64,000 nt of DNA from Shewanella sp. UCD-KL12 (GCF_001957125.1 NZ_MPHJ01000006.1:62001-126000), one strand, 5' to 3'; numbered from the stretch's first letter, positions 9,233 through 18,939 are shown. Notes: generated from the sequence alone by a model not told the origin. Numbers and translations are program-made.

Positions 9233-12046
9233 TCAGTCTGCTTTTTTATACTCAGTATAAGCTTCACCTTGAGTTAACCAACTTGGGGCTGGTTTTCCTT
9301 TAAGGTAATGCTCAAAATACTCCATCATGCGAATACTGTAATCTAGTTTGTTAGGGTACTTCTTCAGGTGATGTGGCTCATCTTGATACTGTAAGAAGAC
9401 CACATCTTTCCCTGCACGGCGCATTGCCAAATATAATTCAATACCTTGCTCCCACGGCACTGCATCGTCTTTATCACCAAACATAATCATCATAGGAGTC
9501 TTGATACGCTCGGCATAAAATATTGGTGAGTTCTCTATATATTTCTGTGGTGAGCGAAACAGGCTTTCGCCGATGCGGCTCTGGCCTGTTTCATACTGGA
9601 ACTGACGCGCTAAACCACTACCATGACGGATACCGCTATAGGCACTTGTCATATTAGATACTGGCGCGCCGGTGACAGCAGCTTTAAAGATATGTGTTTG
9701 CGTGACAGCAAATGCCGTTTGATAGCCTCCCCAAGAGTGACCTTGGATACCAATAGCATCAGGATCTGCAACACCCATCTCAATCAGCTTCTGTACTCCA
9801 GAGGTCAAAGCCTGCACTGAACTTGCGCCAGGGTACCCAACTTCAAAGCGGATATCGGGAAGGAAAATGGCATAACCGTTATCAGCAAACCAAGCAAAAT
9901 TGGGTCTATGGTTAATCTTCATCTGTGGAAACGCATGTAACCTATCGCTCATAAAGCGATAAAAGTACACAAGAACTGGGTAGCGCTGACCTTCAACATA
10001 GTTAGTTGGCTTAATCAGTACCCCGTCGAGTGGTTGACCGTCACCATTTGTCCAGTGAACTAACTCAGACTCACTCCAGTTATATTGGCGCTTTTGAGCA
10101 TCTAAATCTGTTTGCTTAGTCGCTTTTTCTGGTGCTGAATAATCTGCAGTATAGATATCAGGGAACAGGTCATAACGCTCTTTAGTGAACGCTATCGTTT
10201 GTGCATCCTTACTGCGGGCAACAGGCTTAATTTTATAGTCCCCCTCCATTAAGGTAGCGACACCCGACACACCTATTTTTGAACGGTAAAAGCCATCACC
10301 CTTAGTTTTTTCGTTATAGCCATGAAGTAAAACTTGCTGATCATGCGCTAGCACATCTGGATGATTCTTATCCTCTACTAGACCCGTTACACGATATTGA
10401 ATACCTTGCTTACGCCCTTTGCCTGCAGTAAGTTTAAATGCTTCGTGAGACTCAGTATTAACCTGCCAAATATCATATTTATCATAAACTAAGAAACCAG
10501 CATCATCGGCAAGCCAAGGACCAAAGCCATAGCCTGGAGCATTTGATGGGTAATCATGATCTTCATTGGCAAATGATACCTTCAGCGCTTGGGTAATATT
10601 TGTACGTCTATCTTCCGAGATTTGATAGAGATACACATTACCTTGCTGATAATAGGTAACGAATCGCTCCTTTGGCGAAAGAATAGGATCTTCACTGCTC
10701 GGTTGCTGAGTTAAAACCGGTATTTTACGCCCAGTATTAAGATCAATCAGATAGTAATCACGATAAAAACCAGCCCACGTGATCATTTTACGGTAAGGGA
10801 TATCAGAGCTGGCGAGTACAAAACGAGTTTGCTCTTGCAGTTCAACATCAGGCACACTTTCATCTGCAAGCTGAACTAAATTATTGCCACTTAGATGTAA
10901 AACAGCAAGATAAGTGCGCTTTTGCTCTTTCTCATACTGCTTTATTTCATTGGGCTTAATACGCGCGTCATCACCATGCCAAATGCGAAGTTTGCGTTGG
11001 CCAGTTACGATTGACTCATCAAACAGGTCAGCTTGCTTCTCAATTTTAGCCAGCTCAACTTGTTGGCTAACGTGGGGAACGCGCCCAAAGAACAATCGCT
11101 GGCTATCTTCAGAAAACCTTAACTCTGTATATCGGTTTAATTTCCACTCTTTAGATGTCGGTGTGGCCTTAACATCTGACGTTGCTATATTAAAAAGTGA
11201 TAACTGGTAGACACGCCCATAGGGAGGGATTTCGGCGTCACCATGAGTAAATGCGATATATTTGCCATCATCACTCAAAGAGACATCACCAATTTGCTGG
11301 TTGCTGTATTGACGTACGATCTCTTTACTATTGTCAGTCAGGTTAAATAAAACCAGTTGATGAACTTTAGTTTTACTACTATTACTTGCTACAACAAGAT
11401 GTTTTCCACTTCTATCAAAGTAATAGTCAGTGACATTGGCAACTTTTTGAGCGCTAGCATTTTTTAAAGACACCAGTTCAAAAGGTGTACCTTTATCAAA
11501 CTTATCAACTTTTATCTCTTTATCGCTATCGGCTTTAGCTGCATCGCCTTTTTTAGCAGACTTATCTTCATCAGCTTCATACCAGATCGCGAGGTAGCTA
11601 CTCGTGTCATTGAACTCAAATTCTTTCACCCGCTCAAAACGGGTCTCTTTGCCCGATACAGTATCAAGCAACACCATCCCTGCTTTCAGCTTCTTTTTCT
11701 CTTTCTTAGAAGCCTTCTCAAGCTCAAGTAGAGGTGTTTTTACGCTAAAGGCAACAAAACGACCATCAGCGCTAATTTTTGGCTTTGAGGCCCCTTCAAG
11801 GTTAAAGGTTTTAGATGAGTCCAGTAGTTTGACTAAACCATGACTATCCCCCCTATCTGGCGACACCTCTACAGCTAACGTCGTACCTGAGTCAGACACA
11901 ATAGGTTTTTTCAAAGATTCAAAATGCATGATCTCATTTGGGGTTATGGGATCAATCGTTGAGGCCGCATATGTGCTAGCAGAGAGTAAACTCGTCGATA
12001 TAAATATCAAAGATGCAATTGGTAATGACTTCAAGGTCTTCCTCAT
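9233..12046 (-). CDS. Secreted S9-family (prolyl oligopeptidase-like) serine peptidase
   Basis: 937 residues. A signal peptide (about 1-28, ending STYA-A) indicates export to the periplasm or beyond. The middle holds beta-propeller-like blades. The C-terminal alpha/beta-hydrolase domain has the nucleophile S771 in GHSWGGY, an acid in GDKDDAVPW (probably D860) and the histidine in DEPHHLKK (892/893), so the triad appears complete. Likely cleaves peptides, as in the DPP/acylaminoacyl peptidase group. A lysine-rich acidic segment (residues about 105-185) lies in the propeller. Monocistronic: terminator downstream, 283-base gap upstream. Confidence 0.88.
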   Translation of the reverse strand: MRKTLKSLPIASLIFISTSLLSASTYAASTIDPITPNEIMHFESLKKPIVSDSGTTLAVEVSPDRGDSHGLVKLLDSSKTFNLEGASKPKISADGRFVAFSVKTPLLELEKASKKEKKKLKAGMVLLDTVSGKETRFERVKEFEFNDTSSYLAIWYEADEDKSAKKGDAAKADSDKEIKVDKFDKGTPFELVSLKNASAQKVANVTDYYFDRSGKHLVVASNSSKTKVHQLVLFNLTDNSKEIVRQYSNQQIGDVSLSDDGKYIAFTHGDAEIPPYGRVYQLSLFNIATSDVKATPTSKEWKLNRYTELRFSEDSQRLFFGRVPHVSQQVELAKIEKQADLFDESIVTGQRKLRIWHGDDARIKPNEIKQYEKEQKRTYLAVLHLSGNNLVQLADESVPDVELQEQTRFVLASSDIPYRKMITWAGFYRDYYLIDLNTGRKIPVLTQQPSSEDPILSPKERFVTYYQQGNVYLYQISEDRRTNITQALKVSFANEDHDYPSNAPGYGFGPWLADDAGFLVYDKYDIWQVNTESHEAFKLTAGKGRKQGIQYRVTGLVEDKNHPDVLAHDQQVLLHGYNEKTKGDGFYRSKIGVSGVATLMEGDYKIKPVARSKDAQTIAFTKERYDLFPDIYTADYSAPEKATKQTDLDAQKRQYNWSESELVHWTNGDGQPLDGVLIKPTNYVEGQRYPVLVYFYRFMSDRLHAFPQMKINHRPNFAWFADNGYAIFLPDIRFEVGYPGASSVQALTSGVQKLIEMGVADPDAIGIQGHSWGGYQTAFAVTQTHIFKAAVTGAPVSNMTSAYSGIRHGSGLARQFQYETGQSRIGESLFRSPQKYIENSPIFYAERIKTPMMIMFGDKDDAVPWEQGIELYLAMRRAGKDVVFLQYQDEPHHLKKYPNKLDYSIRMMEYFEHYLKGKPAPSWLTQGEAYTEYKKAD

Positions 12047-12344
12047 TTCTTATTTTAATATTTTGTTAACTGTTTTCTATTCGTTTTCTTAAGCATTTTT
12101 CTGATTTTATTAGACTAAAGTAGTCTTTTTTAACCTTAAACGATCAATCATCGTCATAAGCCCTATTTATTGCAAGTAACACTACCGAAAAAAATGTGAG
12201 ATTGCTCACTATTTCCTGTGAAAAATGTATAAAGTTGTTTAAAATAAAGAAGTGAACAATAAGAAATAATTCCAAGTCGTAGTGTCACCCTAATTTGCGG
12301 TGATCAGACAGTAGCAGTAACGACCAACCGTGGAAGGACTCTCC

Positions 12345-13352
12345 ATGTCAAAAAGAATGATAACCGTGATCCCTGGTGATGGGATTGGACCAAGTATTAT
12401 CGATGCAGCAATAAAGATCCTTGATAAAGCAGGTTGTGATTTCGATTACGAATTTGCCGACGCCGGTTTAACTGCACTAGAAAAGCATGGGGAACTACTC
12501 CCTCAGCGCACACTCGATATGATCGAGAAAAATGGCATTACTCTGAAAGGCCCATTAACGACTCCCGTTGGTGAAGGCTTTACATCAATTAATGTTACCT
12601 TACGTAAGAAATTCAGTCTTTATGCCAACATCCGCCCAGTTGTTTCTTTTAAAGGAACTCAGGCGCGTTATGAAGATATCGATATCATTACTGTTCGTGA
12701 GAACACTGAGGGCATGTACTCAGGTCTTGGGCAGACTTTATCTGAAGATGGCGCAACAGCTGAAGCGACGAGTATCATCACTCGTCAAGGCGCAGAGCAG
12801 ATCACGACGTTTGCTTACGAGCTTGCACGTAAAGAAAACCGCAAGAAAGTCACTATCGTACACAAAGCTAACATCATGAAGTCAACTTCAGGTCTATTCC
12901 TGAAAGTAGCCCGTGAAGTCAGCAAGCGTTACCCAGACATCACCACTGAAGAGATGATTGTCGATGCAACGTGTATGAAGCTGGTTATGAATCCAGAGAT
13001 CTTCGACGTGATTGTTACTACAAACTTATTTGGTGACATCCTTTCAGATCTTTGTGCTGGTTTAGTTGGCGGCCTAGGTATGGCACCTGGTGCTAACATA
13101 GGTAAAGATGCGGCAATTTTTGAAGCGGTTCACGGCAGCGCACCTGATATTGCTGGTAAAAACTTAGCAAACCCAACTTCGGTGATCTTAGCGTCAATCC
13201 AGATGCTGGAATACTTAGGTATGGCTGATAAAGCAGAGAACATTCGCAATGCAGTTTCCGCTGTAATCGCTGAAGGCGATCGCACTACGCGTGACTTAGG
13301 TGGTACTCATGGTACGACTGATTTCACTCAAGCTGTAATTGACCGTCTGTAA
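12345..13352 (+). CDS. NAD-dependent isocitrate dehydrogenase
   Basis: TCA-cycle enzyme, isocitrate to 2-oxoglutarate. From the ATG at 12345 it has 335 residues (GGAAGGA seven bases upstream; an in-frame GTG at 12330 lacks one). Active-site residues line up with the beta-decarboxylating dehydrogenases: S81 in [11 protein letters not shown]125 in [11 protein letters not shown]174, and D231/D235 in [10 protein letters not shown]. In the cofactor loop [16 protein letters not shown]268-I269 replace the Lys-Tyr of NADP enzymes such as E. coli Icd, indicating NAD use. Short and homodimeric-type, unlike the E. coli enzyme. Followed by a strong terminator. Confidence 0.93.
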   Translation: MSKRMITVIPGDGIGPSIIDAAIKILDKAGCDFDYEFADAGLTALEKHGELLPQRTLDMIEKNGITLKGPLTTPVGEGFTSINVTLRKKFSLYANIRPVVSFKGTQARYEDIDIITVRENTEGMYSGLGQTLSEDGATAEATSIITRQGAEQITTFAYELARKENRKKVTIVHKANIMKSTSGLFLKVAREVSKRYPDITTEEMIVDATCMKLVMNPEIFDVIVTTNLFGDILSDLCAGLVGGLGMAPGANIGKDAAIFEAVHGSAPDIAGKNLANPTSVILASIQMLEYLGMADKAENIRNAVSAVIAEGDRTTRDLGGTHGTTDFTQAVIDRL

Positions 13353-13393
13353 AAATAATCTCTACCTCGGCGTTATAACCGAGAAAGATTAAT

Positions 13394-13428
13394 AAAAAAT
13401 GCCTAGATTCTTCAATCTAGGCATTTTT
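13394..13428 (+). terminator. Terminator after isocitrate dehydrogenase
   Basis: Twelve-base perfect stem AATGCCTAGATT/AATCTAGGCATT with a CTTC loop, flanked by an A-run and a T-run. Classical intrinsic terminator. Confidence 0.9.
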
Positions 13429-13450
13429 CTTTTCAAAGTTCTAAAACTAT

Positions 13451-13717
13451 TATACCAATCGGAATAAGAAAGTGGCCAGTTCAGAGTTATTTTTGGCGGC
13501 TTAATTCAAGGCGAATAAGTGAGGGAATGGTGATCCCTTTTGAGCTTATTCAACACAGAAGTAGGCTGCCAAAAAAACTCCTAGAAGGCGAGTTTTAGCA
13601 CTTCTGATACTGCGTTAACGAGCTTAAACGTAGAATAACTATGTCTCTCACTCGTTGCCTTGTCTCACAAGCGCTAAACTCTCGCTAAATGGCCACATCT
13701 TTATACCGATTGGTATT
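13451..13717. mobile_element. MITE-like inverted-repeat element, about 267 bp
   Basis: Left end TATACCAATCGGAATAAGAAA followed by GTGGCCA. The right end, reversed, reads AATACCAATCGGTATAAAGA followed by TGTGGCCA, so about 26 terminal bases form an imperfect inverted repeat. The interior has no reading frame of note and looks unlike its neighbours. The right tip supplies the TAA of rlmM. Size, tips and lack of coding fit a non-autonomous miniature element of the kind repeated in Shewanella and Vibrio genomes; no second full copy lies in this window, so family membership is inference. Confidence 0.65.
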
Positions 13718-14798
13718 ACTTAGCTTGTGGCGGATTTAACCTTAAGTGAACTGTGACTTCATCGCGATCGTGATACAGGTGTTTGCATGACATCTCAAAA
13801 TGGTTGATACCGTTTTCTTTCAAGATCTCTTCCATGGTCGCAAGAATCGTAGATACATCTTTATAACGGCTCTTCATCGGCAATTTAAGATTAAAAATAG
13901 CCTCTTTAAACCAACCATTGATCGCCCAAGCTTCAATAAGTTCAGCCACTCGAGATGGCTTTTCAATCATGTCACATACCAGCCAGTGAATATTTTTTCT
14001 AGGTGGTTCAAACCGAAAACCATCCGCCTGATAATGCTTAACTTGACCAGTCTCCATTAAGCTTTCAGCCATAGGCCCATTATCAACAGCTGCGACAAAC
14101 ATGCCTCGGCGAACAAGTTGATATGTCCAACCACCCGGACAAGCACCAAGATCGACAGAGTTCATGCCGCTACTCAAGCGCTCCTCCTGCTCCTCTTTTG
14201 GAATGAAGTGAATAAAAGCTTCATCGAGCTTAAGTGTTGATCGGCTTGGCGCATCAGCAGCCATTTTAAGCCTAGGGATCCCGCCATAGTATGGCGAACT
14301 ATTGTTACTTAGTGAAAAACCAACATAGGCAGTTCCAGGCGCGACGAAGCACACATGAAGGATTGGGCGTCTAGGGTTTTCCTTTTCAAGCAAGGTACCG
14401 GCCTTTTTCAGCTTTTGACGCAATGGCACAGTAAACTTACGACAGAAGTTAGATAACTCCTTAGCTTCGTTAGTATCTGGCGTCTCAACCCTAAGCTCGC
14501 CCGCTTTATTCACTTCAGATAAAGCGTCTAATATAGGGCTAATTCTGTCCTGCTCTGGCAGATTCTTCAATATCGCTTTAGCCGCAAACATCTGTCGGGC
14601 AAATATCAATGAATCCAATTCAATTTTTTGTGCAAGAACACTGGCATCACCAGGCTGAAAACATTGAAAAATGACATAGGCATCATTATTGTTGGTTTTT
14701 ACAAAACCACCAATATCGAGTTCAGCGGCCCGCTGTTGGATCTCTGCAGCACAATCTTTTTCATAGCCTGCACGGCAAAACAAAAATAGGTTAATCAT
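13716..14798 (-). CDS. rlmM: 23S rRNA C2498 2'-O-ribose methyltransferase
   Basis: SAM-dependent enzyme that 2'-O-methylates C2498 of 23S rRNA. The ATG at 14798 gives 360 residues beginning [20 protein letters not shown], as in E. coli RlmM (366); AGGA lies eight bases upstream. The in-frame GTG at 14813 adds five residues and would bury the ribosome site. An N-terminal THUMP-like region is followed by a Rossmann domain with [10 protein letters not shown] at 216-225. Part of the gcvA-ygdD-rlmM block shared with enterobacteria. The stop codon falls in the tip of the MITE-like element, which therefore abuts the gene without damaging it. Confidence 0.95.
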   Translation of the reverse strand: MINLFLFCRAGYEKDCAAEIQQRAAELDIGGFVKTNNNDAYVIFQCFQPGDASVLAQKIELDSLIFARQMFAAKAILKNLPEQDRISPILDALSEVNKAGELRVETPDTNEAKELSNFCRKFTVPLRQKLKKAGTLLEKENPRRPILHVCFVAPGTAYVGFSLSNNSSPYYGGIPRLKMAADAPSRSTLKLDEAFIHFIPKEEQEERLSSGMNSVDLGACPGGWTYQLVRRGMFVAAVDNGPMAESLMETGQVKHYQADGFRFEPPRKNIHWLVCDMIEKPSRVAELIEAWAINGWFKEAIFNLKLPMKSRYKDVSTILATMEEILKENGINHFEMSCKHLYHDRDEVTVHLRLNPPQAK

Positions 14799-14961
14799 CA
14801 AAATTCCTGACACTAGACGACGTTGAGACGTTCAACATCGGATGTTGCAAATACATAATTGGTAAAAAAATGGCGACCATCTTTATAATGGTCGCCATTC
14901 TACACTGTATGGTCATATTCAGCCAACAACGGCGTATATATGATAAAAAGCAGGGATCAAA

Positions 14962-15351
14962 TTAATCGTCCAGCTCCACGACTCGGTTACGCCATACAGC
15001 TAATGCGATAAACAACCAGCCGATGAGGAAGCAAAAACCACCGATAGGTGTTATCGGCCCGGTCCATTTGGCGCCAATTAATGCATAAAGGTATAAAGAG
15101 CCCGAAAAGAACACGATACCGGCAATAAACAGGTAGCCAGCCCAAACCAGTAGTCTCGATGATATCCAATGACCAGCAAAGGCAACGGTGATCAATGCAA
15201 AGGTATGATAGAACTGATATTCCACACCTAAGTTAAAAATAGCAATCATCTCAGGTGTGGCAACCTGCTTTAACCCGTGTGCACCGAATGCACCAAAGGC
15301 CACCGAAATAAATCCACTGAGTGCAGCCAATAACAGAAAACCTTTATGCAT
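14962..15351 (-). CDS. ygdD: DUF423 membrane protein YgdD
   Basis: 129 residues with four predicted membrane helices and the DUF423 N-terminal GFISVAFGAFGAHGL. Function unknown. Its ATG overlaps the end of the hydrolase gene by eight bases (ATGCATAA), which suggests translational coupling. Lies between gcvA and rlmM, as in E. coli. Confidence 0.88.
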   Translation of the reverse strand: MHKGFLLLAALSGFISVAFGAFGAHGLKQVATPEMIAIFNLGVEYQFYHTFALITVAFAGHWISSRLLVWAGYLFIAGIVFFSGSLYLYALIGAKWTGPITPIGGFCFLIGWLFIALAVWRNRVVELDD

Positions 15352-16030
15352 CTAACCCCCGAATAAACTCTATACAATGTGACATAGCCAGTGCCAGATT
15401 AGCCTCTTGTGTTGTCCCTGACGACTTTCTCGGTTTAAAACTATGATCTCCGTCAGTCAACCAATGCAGCTTTACCTTATTCATTACAGGCCATAACTCA
15501 ACCTGACCTTTAGCGCCAAACTTATCGCGCTCCCCCTGAATCACACATAGCGGAGCACGGCACGCTTCAATGGGTGCCAGCCTAGGCTCTCCACCTTTTA
15601 ACGCAATAAAAGGATAGCCAAGACAGATCACAGCATCTACCTTTGTCTCTTCAGCAAGAATCGCCCCCATTCGCCCCCCCATCGACTTCCCCAATAAGAT
15701 TATCCTCTTTGGTGAGTAGGCTTCTCTGATTGCCTTAATATGTATATTAAAGTCTTTAAGTATCTTAGGAGCACGATCTGGTGGACGACGCTTACCATCT
15801 ATAGCGTTTGCTCTCATATAGGGAAAATTAAATCTCAAAACACCAATACCAAGATCGCCGCCCTTGGCCGCTAAACCTTTGGCCATCTCCTGCATAAAGT
15901 CACTATGCATATTCGCACCTGCACCATGGGTAAATATGATGAGCGTATCATGAGGCTTTCCATCGACAAGGCACTCACTCGGCAGTAAACCTTCATCCTC
16001 TAAGGGGGCATTAACCTGGAAGCAGCTCAC
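15344..16030 (-). CDS. Alpha/beta-hydrolase, dienelactone/TEX30-like
   Basis: A GTG at 16030 is the best start: AGAGGAG lies seven bases upstream, giving 228 residues. A TTG at 16048 has no such site. Features of a small alpha/beta-hydrolase: oxyanion region FTHGAGANMHSDFM, nucleophile motif GKSMGGRMG, an acid near VIQGERDKFG and the histidine in LTDGDHSFKP. The GDHSFKP ending is typical of the TEX30/KANL3-like bacterial group, with unknown substrate. It overlaps the 3' end of gcvA by about 20 bases and the start of ygdD by eight, so all three are likely co-transcribed. Confidence 0.8.
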   Translation of the reverse strand: MSCFQVNAPLEDEGLLPSECLVDGKPHDTLIIFTHGAGANMHSDFMQEMAKGLAAKGGDLGIGVLRFNFPYMRANAIDGKRRPPDRAPKILKDFNIHIKAIREAYSPKRIILLGKSMGGRMGAILAEETKVDAVICLGYPFIALKGGEPRLAPIEACRAPLCVIQGERDKFGAKGQVELWPVMNKVKLHWLTDGDHSFKPRKSSGTTQEANLALAMSHCIEFIRGLDA

Positions 16031-16922
16031 TGCGAGACTCCTCTTCAAACATATCTAACATCCATTCTCTAAATGCTGCGATCTTACCGACCTCTGCATG
16101 GTTTTGTTGGCAAACAAGGTAATAGGCATCTTTGCTAACTAAGACCTCTTGGAACGGACACACGAGTCTCCCAGCCTTGATATCAGGCCTAGCTAATACG
16201 CTATAACCTAATGCAATACCCTGCCCATGTGCAGCCGCTTGTAATACAAGTGATGAATGACTAAATATGGGACCTTGATTCACATTAATATCATTAATCC
16301 CACAATGTCTAAACCACGCCTGCCAATCATGACGACTGGTATCATGTAAAAGAGTATGATTTCTAAGATCGCTTGGCTTTTCAAGTGGTTTAGGACCATT
16401 TAAAAGCAGCGGAGAACAAACAGGAATTAAGACCTCATTTCTCAGCTTATCAGCACGTAAACCCGCCCAGTTACCTTGGCCATAAAATATAGCGACATCG
16501 ACATCATCGGCCAGAGCATCATCGTCATCATCAACCGCTTTAATTCTGACGTCGATATCTGGATTATTCTCACTAAACTTAGCCAGTCTTGGCACTAACC
16601 ATTGAATAGCAAAACTTGGGGACATGCTTACGGTGAGTGAGCCAATCGCACTTCTGGCCAGTAACCTGTCAGTAGAATCTGCAAGCTGAACAAAAATATC
16701 TTTGATATCCAAAAAATAACCTTGCCCCTCCTCAGTTAATAACAAAGAACGGTTCTTACGACGAAACAACTTAAGGCTCAAATACTCCTCTAATGCCTTA
16801 ATTTGATGGCTCACTGCGGCCTGGGTCACAAATAGTTCTTCGGCGGCTCGAGTAAAGCTAAGATGTCTGGCTGCGGCCTCAAATGCCTTAACAGCATTTA
16901 GTGGAGGTAATCGTCTTGACAT
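16011..16922 (-). CDS. gcvA: LysR-type regulator GcvA
   Basis: 303 residues, strongly similar to E. coli GcvA along the whole length. The N-terminal winged helix-turn-helix is SFTRAAEELFVTQAAVSHQI; the effector domain contains TVSMSPSFAIQWLVPRL and DVDVAIFYGQGNW. In E. coli GcvA controls the glycine-cleavage operon (activated by glycine, repressed with GcvR). No gcv genes lie in this window, so the target is inferred. First gene of the gcvA-hydrolase-ygdD run. Confidence 0.93.
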   Translation of the reverse strand: MSRRLPPLNAVKAFEAAARHLSFTRAAEELFVTQAAVSHQIKALEEYLSLKLFRRKNRSLLLTEEGQGYFLDIKDIFVQLADSTDRLLARSAIGSLTVSMSPSFAIQWLVPRLAKFSENNPDIDVRIKAVDDDDDALADDVDVAIFYGQGNWAGLRADKLRNEVLIPVCSPLLLNGPKPLEKPSDLRNHTLLHDTSRHDWQAWFRHCGINDINVNQGPIFSHSSLVLQAAAHGQGIALGYSVLARPDIKAGRLVCPFQEVLVSKDAYYLVCQQNHAEVGKIAAFREWMLDMFEEESRSELLPG

Positions 16923-17106
16923 AGTGATCCCGATCTCATTTTATGATTAGTTTTTCTAATCCTCATTGTTACATTTTATCGTTTGAAAAGGGAAGTGTTT
17001 TTGGTTAAATTTCACGCCATCGAAATGAATATAGTTAGACAGCCTCTACGACGTAACTGGGGAGTGTCTGACAACACGAAATATCCCCGCCTGGAGGCGA
17101 CCGAAT

Positions 17107-17334
17107 ATGCTAAACCTTAAAACTGTTTTTGTACTTGCTTTCCTTTCAACTGCAACGACTGTCAGTGCTGATGAGCTTGTTATCGATACCACTGACCTAC
17201 ACGCCACTATCTCAGCTGAACTTGCTGAAGGCATGGAGTTAATGCATCAAAATCTAAATGAAGATTTGAATGCTATGTTAGTTGCTGAAGAAAAAACAGC
17301 TGAAACAACTGCTAACGTCAATCACGCAGAGTAA
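17107..17334 (+). CDS. Small exported hypothetical protein
   Basis: 75 residues. Residues 1-21 form a plausible signal peptide ending TVSA-D. The mature part, about 54 residues, is acidic, Ala/Glu/Leu-rich and probably helical, with no cysteine. Purine-rich TGGAGGCGA precedes the ATG. Not recognised; a periplasmic or secreted small protein. A terminator follows about 75 bases later. Confidence 0.6.
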   Translation: MLNLKTVFVLAFLSTATTVSADELVIDTTDLHATISAELAEGMELMHQNLNEDLNAMLVAEEKTAETTANVNHAE

Positions 17335-17356
17335 ATCGCCTTACAGCTACTCACAC

Positions 17357-17399
17357 TTAAGCTATTAACGTTTAAGTCATTAACATTAAGTGATTAGCA
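17357..17399. repeat. Three imperfect 14-bp tandem repeats
   Basis: TTAAGCTATTAACG, TTAAGTCATTAACA and TTAAGTGATTAGCA follow one another (one extra T after the first). The consensus resembles the unit repeated at 17537-17578. Confidence 0.7.
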
Positions 17400-17409
17400 T
17401 TTAGAGGAT

Positions 17410-17457
17410 AAAGCCGCATTTATACTGAGTTAGTACTAACCAGTGATGCGGCTTTTT
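17410..17457 (+). terminator. Terminator downstream of the small exported protein
   Basis: AAAGCCGCAT pairs with ATGCGGCTTTTT across a 26-base loop that itself contains the short palindrome GTTAGTACTAAC. Ends in a T-run. Confidence 0.7.
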
Positions 17458-17536
17458 AGTTCCTACCACCATGTCACTCCCACTATATTTTCTCTCTTAC
17501 TCACTCAACTTCCAAGTCTAGCGAGACTAAGTCCAC

Positions 17537-17578
17537 TAAGTTATTAAGATTAAGTTATTAAGATTAAGTTATTAAGAT
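17537..17578. repeat. Three perfect 14-bp tandem repeats
   Basis: TAAGTTATTAAGAT occurs three times without a spacer at 17537, 17551 and 17565, in the gap between the small exported protein and the GGDEF gene. The rest of 17335-17720 holds the terminator and the degenerate repeat; no gene is seen. Confidence 0.85.
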
Positions 17579-17720
17579 ACAGAGTTTAATCCATCCCGCT
17601 CTTTGATCTTAGCTAACGATAAAACCAGTCCAATCTAATAACACTAACAAAAAGCATTATCATTCTGAACAAAAATCAGGCAATGTAATACATCAATGCA
17701 CATAAAAGCAGGCAGGGACC

Positions 17721-18500
17721 ATGCCTCCAATCGATTACTTTAGTCGCCCATCTTTAATTAAAGAGACCGTCATTTTAGTTGTTTTTAACTTAGCAATGCT
17801 TATGCTTTTCATAAACATTGACATGCTTGAGTGGCTTTATCATCTATCAAGGGACCAAGAAGCGTGGGAATTAGATGAGCTTATTCCATTAGGGGTCAGT
17901 TTAACTGTCAGTTTGTTGCTCTTTAGTTACCGCCGCATTATAGAGCTAGGTGATGTTACCCAAGCATTCGAGCACCTTTCTATGCGAGATCCGCTTACAA
18001 ACTTACTCAATAGACGCTCAGGGCAACTAAAGCTCAATAGCTATCATGACAAAGCCAAAGCTAACAATAATGTTTACAGCCTCATTGAGATTGATATAGA
18101 TGACTTTAGAAGGGTCAACTCACTCTATGGCAATAGCATTGGTGATGAGATTTTAATCGCTGTTAGCCGCTATTTAGAACTACAGCTACCAAAAGAGAGT
18201 TTACTGGTACGCTGGGTCGACGACCGCTTTTTAATTTTCATCCCAGATATTGCTAATCAAACCCTATCTCTTCCTGAGACTATCTGTAACGCTTTAAGCC
18301 AACAGTTACTGGGGAGCTCGTTTCCTATTACATGTAGCATTGGTTTCACGATATGGGAGAGTAACGAGAGTGTAGAGATAGCTTTAGCCAATGTAGAGGA
18401 AGCCTTAATAGAAGCAAAGCAGGCAGGAAAGAATAGAGTGAAGCGTTATCTAGCACCAGATAAGTCACACTTCAGCCCACACTTATGTCGTTCCTTATAA
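17721..18500 (+). CDS. Membrane GGDEF-domain protein, probably catalytically inactive
   Basis: 259 residues. Two membrane segments (about 15-32 and 55-70) precede a GGDEF domain (about 85-250). The fold is clear: MRDPLTNLLNRRSGQL, DIDDFRRVNSLYGNSIGD and TCSIGFT. The signature is R164-W-V-D-D-R-F170 where active enzymes have R-Y-G-G-D/E-E-F, so the essential glycines are lost. It is likely a non-catalytic c-di-GMP or nucleotide sensor, or a protein-interaction module. GCAGGGA precedes the ATG. Transcribed alone. Confidence 0.82.
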   Translation: MPPIDYFSRPSLIKETVILVVFNLAMLMLFINIDMLEWLYHLSRDQEAWELDELIPLGVSLTVSLLLFSYRRIIELGDVTQAFEHLSMRDPLTNLLNRRSGQLKLNSYHDKAKANNNVYSLIEIDIDDFRRVNSLYGNSIGDEILIAVSRYLELQLPKESLLVRWVDDRFLIFIPDIANQTLSLPETICNALSQQLLGSSFPITCSIGFTIWESNESVEIALANVEEALIEAKQAGKNRVKRYLAPDKSHFSPHLCRSL

Positions 18501-18548
18501 CCGGTATAACAACCTGATGTAGAGCAGCCAAACTCTGAGTGTTTAGAT

Positions 18549-18937
18549 TTAGGGCTGAAAGTAAAGAATCCACCTTCTGAAGCAGGTGGCTTTGTATTAG
18601 CCCCCTATAAGGGAGCTTTAGCTACCGTGCATCTGCAAGTCGCCGTAAATATATCCCTATAGGCTCTACTAAATCACTGACCGCTATGGATGGCAGGGAA
18701 TGCAGGTAAATGAATGGAACAGTTCCAGCACTGATTTAGAAGCTTGCACTGCACTACTCGCTAAACCTCTGCACGACATCTGGCATAAAAAGGCTATACC
18801 TGAATGAACTTATAAGCTGTGTAGCCCATAGAAACAATGATCGACTCTCACCAGATGGTCTCACTTTAACAAGATACTTTCAGGCAAAGCCTAATTGATG
18901 ATAACCACCTACTGAAGTCGGTGGTTTAGGGCTGAAA
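18549..18937. repeat. Paired hairpins with a shared 12-bp flank
   Basis: The 500-base gap after the GGDEF gene contains two related structures. One is a hairpin at 18570-18589 (CCACCT...AGGTGG) preceded by TTAGGGCTGAAA at 18549. The other is a hairpin at 18904-18925 (ACCACC...GGTGGT) followed by TTAGGGCTGAAA at 18926. Both loops contain CTGAAG. No open frame of note lies between them. Such ends recall IS200/IS605-type or other hairpin-ended elements, but no transposase is present; the idea of a decayed element is inference. Confidence 0.5.
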
Positions 18938-18939
18938 AC

